A stretch of 64,000 bases of DNA, taken from assembly GCA_025594325.1 (NCBI GenBank), contig JANHCV010000016.1, positions 186,001 through 250,000 of the forward strand. The letters run 5' to 3'. Position 1 is the first letter of the stretch, and every line of letters starts with the position of its first letter. Below are positions 10,743 through 18,847 of this stretch, piece by piece. The translations under genes were made by a program, and so were the position numbers. Below the pieces are notes generated by a model. The model saw only the letters and a program-made list of their open reading frames with translations, made no database searches and was not told where the DNA came from. The stretch is from Blastocladiella emersonii ATCC 22665 (taxonomy: Eukaryota; Blastocladiomycota; Blastocladiomycetes; Blastocladiales; Blastocladiaceae).

Positions 10743-11961
10743 ATGCAGTACTGAGACCCCAAGTTTGGGAGCCCGCGTGCGTACGGTGTGCGTGCAGTGT
10801 GCGCCTCCACTTCCCTGCCGTGGAAGTGGCTGGCCGCCCACTCGCTCGCGCGCGCGTCGCGTCGCTCCGCGTCTTGATATCCCCCAATCATCGTCAACGT
10901 TCTGTATTGCGAAACGACGGCGAGACAAGGCGAAACGACGGCGAGATGAGGCGCGGGCCGGTGACTGATGGAGAGAGCGAGCGGAGGGGGCGACGAGGCC
11001 GGGGTTTTGAGGCGGGCGTGGCCGGCGAGTTGTCGCCAGTGTCTCAAAATGATGATGGCCAAGGTCGATGCCGCCCGCGCGTCCAGGTCCGGGCGCACCG
11101 CCGTGAGTCAGCGGCGGCGGCGACGCGGCAGTGACGCGCGCCTGCCGAGGGAAGGTGTGACCCGAATGGGAATCAGCAGCGGCGGCGAGAACGCGCGGCG
11201 ATGAATACCGCGCCCCAGCGACACCGCGCTCTGTCGCGCGACGCGCGTGATGCTCGGGTCACGCGCGCGCGCGCCGCTGATCCCCGCGTGATCCCCCACG
11301 CCGCGGACACGGCCGTCCGCGCCCGTCCGCCGCTGGTGACTCGCCGCCCATTTCTCCGTCGCCCTCAAAAGGTGGCCGCGCCCCTGCCGCAGACGTGAGC
11401 TCTCTTTGAGCTCACGTTCCGTTACCACCAGGTGAGTGCGGCCCCTTTACCTTTCCTTTCCCTCTCGTTTCCCCCTCGGTTTGTCCCCCTCGTTCCTCTG
11501 TAATCGAAGCTCACGTTCCGTTATCACTAGTTGTATCAGTCTACGTACACGGGCTTCCTGCCTAGAACGCCGTTTCCCCCGCAGCGCTCTTCAGCTCCGG
11601 CCGGAATCGGCGGCAACACCGCGCTTCAATGGGAATCGGCTGCGACACCACGCACCGGCAACAACGCGCGTTGACACCGCGCACTGGCAAGAACGCGCGG
11701 CGACACCGCGCACCGGTGGGAATCAGCGGCGGCGGCGGCAACGTGGTGGGCATGGGCCAGCCCAGCTGGCCGAGGGAAGGTGCGACCCGAGCGAGAAAGG
11801 GCGAGCGGTTGGCGCGCGTTATCGGGCAGGCGGACGCAAAGGGCGGAAGGGAACGAGGACGGCGAGGGAGATGAGGAGACCGAGCGCCGCCGAGCCCTCA
11901 AAAGCGGGCCGGACCCCCCGCCCGCCGGCCGCTTGTCAGCACGCACGCAAGCCGCGACCAA
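10743..11961. repeat. GC-rich stretch with scrambled short repeats, no gene seen
   Basis: 1.2 kb downstream of the displaced gene end. Words recur in altered order: CCGAGGGAAGGTG[T/C]GACCCGA (about 11145 and 11768), GGGAATCAGC/GGGAATCGGC with GCGACACCGCGC units (about 11165-11230 and 11605-11730), and GCTCACGTTCCGTTA at 11410 and about 11508. A 10-bp-arm inverted repeat (ACGTGAGCTC ... GAGCTCACGT, 5-nt loop) lies at 11393-11417. No credible coding frame was found. Confidence 0.5.
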
Positions 11962-12861
11962 TCACCCAGTCACTCGCGTCCCCATCTCCTCCTCCCACCA
12001 GCCGTGCTCGCTGAGCGTGTTGAGCGGGACCCGCGGAACGACCAGGTCGGGGAGCGCGTCCAAATCGCGACCATTGAGGTCCTCGATTTGGCAAGGATGC
12101 GCACGCTCGAGAAGCTGGCTGCAGAGCGCGTTGGAAGCCGAAACGCGCTCGACTTTAGACGTGAAGTCGCTGAGCGCGTCCTTGGCCGGCTCGCGGACAA
12201 CTGCTTTAAGCGCGTGGTGGCCCTGGTCATGCACAAGCTTGCGAGTGAGCTCAACAATGTTCATTAGATGGTCGACCGCCAGTTTGAGCTGGGTCGCGGG
12301 TTGAACGCACACGCGACCCGCGACAATCAGGTCGACCGCGGCGATGGCAAGGTCGATAACGTAATCGTGCTCCTCGGCCTTGATCACGGCCTGCGGCGAG
12401 TCGCCACGAGGAACCAAGTCGCGCAGAAGCTTGAGGTCAATCAAAAGGGCGTCGCTCGGGTCGGACATATCGTCAGGCCCAGCAACAGCCACGCTACTAC
12501 CATCGTTTACCTTCAAACGCTTGGAAGAAGCCTTGGCTAACCGTTTGTTTGCCTGGCGACGGGCGATCACTTTCTTTGAGTACTCGTCGATGAAGCGGCC
12601 CTTGGGGTACTTCTCCAAGTACGCATAAGCAAGAACGGCACAGGCCTTGTTTGAAAGCGTTTGGAGGCTGTAAGGAGTGAGCCCGCGCAATCCGCCAATC
12701 GGAGAACTGTTCAGCCGCTCGAGTTCACGATGCATCGAGTCGCGGGTGTGTGAGAGCAGCGCGACATGGTCGCTCGGCTGGGTAGCGCCGTCCACGGCGT
12801 CACCGGCCGGTACATGAGATTTCGACGCATCGTTTGCATGGGGTTCCATTTGTTTTATCAT
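11962..12861 (-). CDS. Hypothetical protein (299 aa) inside the captured segment
   Basis: A single frame from ATG 12861 to the stop at 11962. An in-frame ATG at 12849 is an alternative start. The protein is mostly helical, with a conserved-looking middle (residues about 60-110: SLQTLSNKACAVLAYAYLEK, then a K/R-rich patch). Its codon use is less GC-rich than that of region D genes. The C-terminus ends in an acidic/Trp stretch (HGWWEEEMG). No family was recognised. It lies in the 6.9 kb chromosomal segment between LTR A and LTR B, so it probably travelled with the reticulon gene. Confidence 0.6.
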   Translation of the reverse strand: MIKQMEPHANDASKSHVPAGDAVDGATQPSDHVALLSHTRDSMHRELERLNSSPIGGLRGLTPYSLQTLSNKACAVLAYAYLEKYPKGRFIDEYSKKVIARRQANKRLAKASSKRLKVNDGSSVAVAGPDDMSDPSDALLIDLKLLRDLVPRGDSPQAVIKAEEHDYVIDLAIAAVDLIVAGRVCVQPATQLKLAVDHLMNIVELTRKLVHDQGHHALKAVVREPAKDALSDFTSKVERVSASNALCSQLLERAHPCQIEDLNGRDLDALPDLVVPRVPLNTLSEHGWWEEEMGTRVTG

Positions 12862-13106
12862 GGTGGATTAAGTGCACGGGTGGGTTACTGTCGGGGTCGG
12901 GTCGCTCTCGCACCGTGAGCGAGGGACAGAGACGCGGCTCCGCGATCTGGCGCCACAGCGCTCGCGTCATGTGACGGCGTCCGCTCACAATTTCCGTGGC
13001 CAGCCCGCTCTTCATCACTCCGTTCGGGTGTCACTGTGCGGGGCTCTGCCCAAGTGCCCCTCTCGCCGCGATCATTTGGCGCAACGGACGCGATCAAGTC
13101 AAGGGA

Positions 13107-13739
13107 TCAACAAAGCGACACTGTATATACATGCAACGACATGAAACTCTCGATCGACTCTGAACAAACTACTGCGGCGGCGGACGCGCGCGACGACTTG
13201 AGCTCCTTCTCGATCTTGATGAGCGCGTCGTGCGCGTCGCGGAGAAAGTAGCCGGCGATGATCTTGCACTTGGCGTCGCGCACCACGCCGCGGTCCGAGA
13301 GCGCGAGCGTGCACGGGTCCACGAACGCGGGGCACGGCAGGTCGACGATGCGGTACTGCTCCTTGAGCTTCTCGGGCAGCTCGGGCGGGAACCGCAGCAC
13401 GCGGTCCATGGCGGCCCACGGGAAGTCGTCGATGGCGACGCGGACGATCTTGGCGCCGATGAACATCATGCCCGTCACGATGCACGCGCGGCCCGAGTGC
13501 TCCATCTTGTCCTTGCGCGCCTCGCGGAATCCGCTGGTGCAGCGGTCGTCGGGCGAGATCATGGTGATGCGCGGGTTGGTGCTCAGGTCATCGAGCTTCT
13601 CGGGGGCGAGGTAGCGGGCGTCGGCGGTCGCGGCCGTGGCGGCCTTGTCGGCCTCGACGCGCTCGCGCTCAGTCGCGCGGCGGTCGGCCTGCGCAAGACG
13701 GCGGCTTTCGTCGTAGGAGGTACTCTCGTCGGTCGTCAT
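13107..13739 (-). CDS. Hypothetical protein (210 aa) inside the captured segment
   Basis: A single frame from ATG 13739. The first 50 residues are charged and helical (ERERVEADKAATAATADARY). Residues about 80-195 look folded, with motifs such as GRACIVTGMMFIGAKIVRVA and AKCKIIAGYFLRDAHDALIK. The last 25 residues read less like protein, so an unrecognised 3' intron or a recently changed stop is possible. No named family. It is tandem with the leftward gene at 11962-12861, with a 245-bp gap. Confidence 0.6.
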   Translation of the reverse strand: MTTDESTSYDESRRLAQADRRATERERVEADKAATAATADARYLAPEKLDDLSTNPRITMISPDDRCTSGFREARKDKMEHSGRACIVTGMMFIGAKIVRVAIDDFPWAAMDRVLRFPPELPEKLKEQYRIVDLPCPAFVDPCTLALSDRGVVRDAKCKIIAGYFLRDAHDALIKIEKELKSSRASAAAVVCSESIESFMSLHVYTVSLC

Positions 13740-13825
13740 TTTCTGAACACGCGCTTGCGCACGCTTGGTGTTGGTTGCAGCGGGTGCTCGAGGCGGATCG
13801 GGCGGCTATACACATGAGCAAGGAA

Positions 13826-14676
13826 TCAGCGAGTCTCTTGTTGTGCAGACCAATCGATCACACGCACCAGCGTGACAGGAACGGCATAGGGGCCAGCGCC
13901 CTCGTAGAAGTTGCGCGTCACTATCGCGTCGACGGGCGCGTGCGCCGCGTACGGCTCGTGCAGGTTGGTTCGAGGCGCGGGTGCAGCGACAGATGGTTGT
14001 AGAACAGGGAGCGAGTGCGTGACGGCAGGCGCGGGCGCGGGCGCGGGCGGAGCGGATTGCTGGACTGCTGGGGCGCACGCAGGCGCAGATGGGAGAGTGT
14101 GCGAGGCGGAGAGCGAGAGTGGAAGCGCGACAAGTGGTGCGGGCGTGGCGGGGAGCGGGAGCGCGACAGCGGGAGCGAGCGCCAAGTGTGGAGGGCGAGC
14201 TGTGACAGGCGCGGGCGCAGCGCGTAGTGGATAAGTCGCAGCCGGTGCGGGCGCAGCAGGTGGCGGGAGCGCAACAGGCGGCGCGGTCGCGGCAGATGGT
14301 GCGTGCGTCGCGGCGGCAGGCGGACCCCAGATGCGGGCGAGCTGGTAAGCATGCGGGAACTCGTGTCGACGAAGACGCGCTGCTCCTCGTTCAGCGAGGA
14401 CCGATCACGGAGGGCGTCGGCGGTGATGCCCAGCACGTTGGTCTGCAGCAGGTCGTTAAAGCTCTCCTTGAGCTTGTTGACCTTTCGCTCAATGGTGGTG
14501 GTCGCGATAGCGGACGCAGAACCCAAAGCGGACACCCGTTGAGGAAGATGAGCTTGCGCATCCAGAAGAGCTTTTCGTCGAGCGCCGCGTGCGCTGAAGG
14601 TCGTGTAGTTGTCGCCGGAGCACAGCCAGTTGACGAGGCGCGAGGTTTTGTTGGCCGACCAGCGTGGCGCGGCCAT
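13826..14676 (-). pseudogene. Myb/SANT-like, transposon-associated type protein with an apparent frameshift
   Basis: From ATG 14676 the protein begins APRWSANKTSRLVNWLCSGD and continues to TIERKVNKLKESFNDLLQ. This is the layout of the fungal Myb/SANT-like domain often found beside transposon genes. At about 14361-14375 the conserved end of the domain (EFPHAYQLARIWG) appears one frame over. It then stays open through an Ala/Pro linker to a conserved-looking tail (NFYEGAGPYAVPVTLVRVID) and TGA 13828-13826. No intron of normal size gives the right phase; a single added base would. It could be a real mutation, a sequencing error or an odd intron. It is divergent from the Hsp110-reticulon gene, with 232 bp between starts. 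Confidence 0.55.
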
Positions 14677-14908
14677 GGTGGAGCGGGAGCGGTTGCGCGG
14701 AGTCGAGTATCAGATGATGTTGATGCGTTGCGGTATGATGTATGGACGGGAGCAAAATAGCGAGAGCAGACGAGGAGCAACAAGAAAGCAGGCTCGCGAC
14801 GCGCCACGGGGAGTGCGGGGCCTGCACGCTGCCCGCCGCCTCCCTCCCCTCCTCCTCTTCCCTCTGCGAAGCAGTCGGTTCCTGCTGCCCACGCCGATAC
14901 ACCCCACC

Positions 14909-17554
14909 ATGTCCGTCGTTGGTATTGATTTCGGTAACCTGCAGACGTGCATTGCCGTCGCCCGCAGCCGCGGCATCAACATCATCTGCAAGGAGGTGTC
15001 AAACCGCTTCACCCCGTACGCTCCTGCCGCCAGCGTCCTCGCACCAATCCGGTCCGCCCGCTGACCCCCGGCCCCATGCACGCCGCCCGTCTAGCTCGCT
15101 CGTTGGCTTCGGCCCCAAGTCGCGCCACCTCGGCAAGGGCGCCGCGACGCTGCACGTGTCGAACCTGAAGAACACGGTCAGCTCGCTCAAGCGCCTGGTT
15201 GGCCGCCCCGCGACGGACGCGACGCTCGCCAAGGAGCGCGAGTACACAATGGCCAACATGGTCGCGTCAGACCCGTCCGTGTCGCCATCGGGCGAGATTG
15301 GCGTGCAGGTGCAGTACCTCGGCGAGGAGCGCACCTTCTTGGCGACCCAGTGCGCCGCCATGTACCTCGGCAAGATCAAGCAGATCACCAAGCACGAGCT
15401 CAAGGCGCCTGTCTCGGACGTGGTCGTGTCAGTCCCCGTGTGGTTCTCACCTGCCCAGCGCCAGGCCATGATCGAGTCGTGCAAGATTGCCAGCCTCAAC
15501 CCGCTGCGCATCATCAACAACACCACTGCTGCGGCCCTCGCCTACGGCATCACCAAGACGGACCTGCCCGAGGAGAAGGAGTACCCACACAAGGTCGTCT
15601 TCGTTGACATTGGCCACTTGTCAACCTCAATTGCCGCCGTTGCCTTCGTCAAGGGCAAGCTGCAGGTCGAGGCCACCACCGCCGACCCCTTCCTCAGCGG
15701 CCGCGACCTCGACCAGCTCCTCATCAACCACTTTGTGGCCGAGTTCAAGGAGAAGTACAAGTTCAACCTCGCCCAGCACCCCAAGCCCCTCTTCTGCCTG
15801 CGCGCCGCTATTGACAAGCTCAAGAAGGTGCTGTTGTCCAACTTGCAGGCCCCGCTCAACATCGAGGCGCTGTTCGAGGACCGCGATGTGTCGTCCATGA
15901 TCACCCGCGACGAGTTCGAGAAGTACGCCGAGCCCTTCACCTTGCACATTGCGCCCATGATCTGCAACGTGCTCTACCAGGCCGGCTGGACCAGGGAGGA
16001 GGTGTTCTGCATTGAGACGGTGGGCAGAACCACCTGCGTCCCCGCAATCCGCAAGGCCATCATCAAGTACTTTGAGCGCGACCTGCTCTTGTTCACCATC
16101 AACCAGGACGAGGCCGTGGCCTGCGGGTGCGCCCTCATGTGTGCCATCATCTTGCCCGCGTTCTGCGTGCACAAGTTTGAGATCAAGGACGTGTCGGCGT
16201 ACAATGCGACTGTGTTGTGGATGCAGCACGCCAAGGCAGGCGCCGGCGACGAGGCCAAGCAGCTGACCATGTTTGAGAAGGGCGCCGTGGTGCCTGCGAC
16301 CAAGGTGCTGACTTTCTACTGCAAGCCCAAGCAGCTGTTCAAGTTCGAGGCCAACCTTGACGCCAAGGCGACGCCGCCCGCGACGCAGGGCGCCACCTTC
16401 CTCAGCCGCCACACCATCACCAAGGTGCCTGTCGGGTTGACTGAGAACCCCAAGGAGCTCACCACGCTCAAGGTGTGCGTGCACATGAACCCTAACCACA
16501 TGGTGTCAGTTGAGTCGGCCCACACCCTGGTCGAGGACAACACCCCCGAGGAGCCCGCAGCCAAGGGCAACGCGCCCGCTGCGTCCGAGGAGCCGCCCAA
16601 GAAGAAGCACAAGGAGGTCAAGGTGAGGGTGGTCTTGTTGGAGCCCGGCCTTGCCAAGACGGTGGTGCAAGACCTCAAGGAGGTGGAGAACTCAATGGCG
16701 TTGTCAGACCGCCTGGTGTTCAACACGGAGGGTACGCTCTGTTGTCACTGCGCCGCGTTGCTGCGCGTGCGTTCGCCTGACTGATCCTCTCAAGAACATG
16801 ACACTAACGCACTCACCCGCTCCGCTCCGCACTTGCAGAGGATGCGACCCTCCTCAACCCCTACTTCGAGACGGCATGCGACCTGACGCTGTGGCACAAG
16901 CCCGTCATCTCGGGCAGCGTGTTTGCCGGGTCCGTGGTCGGCGTGCTGGTGGCGCGCTACTACTCAGGCGACCTGCTGCGCATCATTCTTGGCCTCGCCT
17001 TTGGCGCCGTGCTGCTCAACCTTGCGTACACGCTCGTGTCCAAGGTGATGGCCAAGGCCATGGGCACAGCGGCACCGCTGCCGTTGGCGTCGCGCGCGCT
17101 GTCCAAGGCGCGCATCAAGATCACCGAGGACCAGGTCCGCCACGTGTTGATGGTCGCCGTGGCGGTTGCCAACCGTGGGCTCAAGACGGCTGCCGCCCTT
17201 GTCCTTGTTGAGGACATTGCCCAGTCAGCGCTCGCCCTCATTGCCCTGTACTTTGCCTGGACCATGGCCACATATCTGTTGACGTCAACGCTCGTCCTGA
17301 TTGCCCTTGTCCTCGCCTTCGCCATCCCCGTTGCCTACGACCACAACTGCAAGCTCATTGACACCCAGCGCGCCATCCTTGCCAAGGTCGCCAACCAGAA
17401 GCTCGGCCTTGTCCTCGAGCAGACCCGCTTGATCCGCGCGACCATCAACGCCAAGGTCAAGTCGGCTAACAGCGCTTCGGCTGCCGCAGTTGCCACCGAG
17501 TCTACCACCGAGTCATCAACCACCACCACCACCACGACTGTCACGGTTCAGTGA
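14909..17554 (+). CDS. Hsp110/Sse1-like chaperone fused to a reticulon domain, 3' end replaced by LTR sequence (819 aa)
   Basis: Exons are 14909-15015, 15095-16731 and 16839-17554; introns of 79 and 107 nt have GTACGC donors. Residues 1-35 (MSVVGIDFGNLQTCIAVARS) and the spliced SLVGFGPKSRHLGKGA are Hsp110-type nucleotide-binding motifs; VVFVDIGHLSTS is the second phosphate motif. The Hsp110 part continues into the substrate domain and stops at a LKEVENSMALSDRLVFNTE segment, before the helical lid. Exon 3 then starts NPYFETACDLTLWHKPV, a reticulon-homology domain with two long hydrophobic hairpins and a poly-Thr tail. Sse1 acts as an Hsp70 exchange factor; reticulons shape tubular ER. The last residues (VTVQ) and the stop codon come from LTR B; the original end lies at 10665-10742. 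Confidence 0.8.
17534..17538. repeat. ACGAC flank of LTR B (partner at 10665-10669)
   Basis: ACGAC precedes LTR B; the same five bases follow LTR A. They are the duplication made when an LTR element inserted in the poly-Thr codons of the reticulon exon. Confidence 0.85.
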
Positions 17555-17712
17555 TCTGACGGCTCGGGCTGGTGGCGCGGGCTGGTGGCGCAGTCCCTCA
17601 TAAGCCGAGCGTTGCCCTTGCTCTCCCTCTCTCTTGTCATTCGTGATACAATCCTTCATTATCCGGCTAGTCATTCCTTGTGGCGCAAGACCCTCCCCCT
17701 CGGCACCTTACA
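17539..17712 (+). repeat. LTR B, 5' LTR of the chromovirus (174 bp)
   Basis: Begins TGTCACGG and ends CACCTTACA. It differs from LTR C at positions 19 (private T here) and 141, so the two LTRs of the element are about 98.9% identical, indicating a recent insertion. GTGATACAA at 17643-17651 is complementary to the putative primer site just downstream. If transcripts start there, U3 is about 104 nt and R-U5 about 70 nt. Confidence 0.95.
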
Positions 17713-17714
17713 CT

Positions 17715-17723
17715 TTGTATCAC
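17715..17723 (+). promoter_or_regulatory. Putative self-primer binding site
   Basis: TTGTATCAC, two bases after the 5' LTR, is exactly complementary to GTGATACAA in the LTR (17643-17651). It does not start with the TGG expected for a tRNA 3'-end primer. Tf1 and related elements prime reverse transcription from the 5' end of their own RNA, and this arrangement fits that. Confidence 0.55.
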
Positions 17724-17766
17724 TGTAAAACCCCCTCCGAGCGGTGATTTCTTCCACGACGGCAAG

Positions 17767-18847
17767 ATGATAACGCCGGCACAGTTCCTCGAAAAGCTGG
17801 CGACGTTTGACGTTGCGGCCATCGTCCCCAAGTACCAACCAGCTCGCGCCGTGGCGCGACCTGGTCATGCCGTACGAGGACAAAGCCAAGCTCGTCTTCC
17901 TCGCGCTCAACGTCGCCAGCGACTACTGGCAACTGGGCGTGTCGACCGAGGCCCGCGCGGTCGCGGCCGAGCGGCGCGCCGAGACGGCGGAGCGCCGCGC
18001 GTATGCGCTCGAGGTCGAGCTGCGGCAGACGCAGCAGAGCCAGCCGCTCAACGGTATCCTGCAAGGCGAGCTCGACAGCATCCAGGTCAGCAGCGCGCGC
18101 GGGCCGGGCGTGGGCGTTGATGGCTTCACGCCGGCCGCGATGCACGCGCTGATGCGCATGAATTCGGTTGACGGCGTCAACTTCAAGGTCAAGAGCGCCA
18201 TCGCGCAGTACGAGAGCATCCTCCAGCTCACGTTCAACGTCCCGGAGAAGTTCAAGATTGCGCACTTCCACGGCAAGCTGATGGGCAAGGTGCTCAAGGC
18301 CGTGGAGCTGGCGATGGCCGGGTCCAAGTTCGAGGACTACGGCTCGTTCAACGCCTACATCTCCCTCGTCAAGTCGACGCAGCCGGCCGAGAAGTCGGAG
18401 ACCGAGTACGCGCACAAGCTCAAGAACCTCAAGTACGTGCGCGGCGCCATGCCGGCGCGCGATTTCGTCTCCAAGTTCCGCCAGACCGCGTCCGGTGCAG
18501 GCTACCGCGCGCTCAGCGAGCTGGCGATGCAGTTCTACCTGTTGGTCACGGCCGGCAACTCGCCGCTGGCCGCGGACGTGGCCTTCGCCTCGCTGCGCAA
18601 GTGCTACCGTTTCGACAAGATGGTCGAGCACTTCCTGGTGCACGAGGGCGGGGCGGCGGGCGTCGCGGCCGAGCTCGTCCCGGACCCGGACGCCATGGAC
18701 GTTGGCGCGATTCGGCAGCGGGCGGCGGCGCACCAGGGCCGCGCCCTCACCAACATCAAGTGCTACAACTGCGAGGGCTACGGCCACAAGGCGGCTGATT
18801 GCCCGTCGCCCCCGCGCTCGTCGTCGGGAAACGCCAGTCGGGCGTAG
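17767..18847 (+). CDS. Retrotransposon Gag, with a 4-bp duplication near its start
   Basis: The likely original start is ATG 17767 (MITPAQFLEKLATFDVAAIV). At 17834-17841 a tandem ACCA duplication throws this frame out. The main gag frame is open from before 17841 to TAG 18845-18847, with the first internal Met at about 17867. Downstream are a coiled, Ala/Arg/Glu-rich segment, a capsid-like region (VPEKFKIAHFHGKLMGKVLK) and a zinc knuckle CYNCEGYGHKAADC (C-x2-C-x4-H-x4-C) at about 18764-18805, which binds the element RNA. A G-GGA-AAC slip site lies in frame just before the stop. Confidence 0.8.

Noticed and set aside
16732-16838. Ending the Hsp110 gene at the stop inside this interval and treating the reticulon as a separate gene
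   Set aside because: The interval has a GTACGC donor and CTTGCAG acceptor, joins in phase, and the reticulon part has no ATG before its conserved start. Kept as a testable alternative.
10665-17538. LTR-mediated inversion as explanation of the crossed duplications
   Set aside because: All three LTRs have the same orientation; inversion needs inverted repeats.
17713-17730. tRNA-primed primer binding site
   Set aside because: Lacks TGG at the LTR edge, and complementarity to the LTR itself is better.
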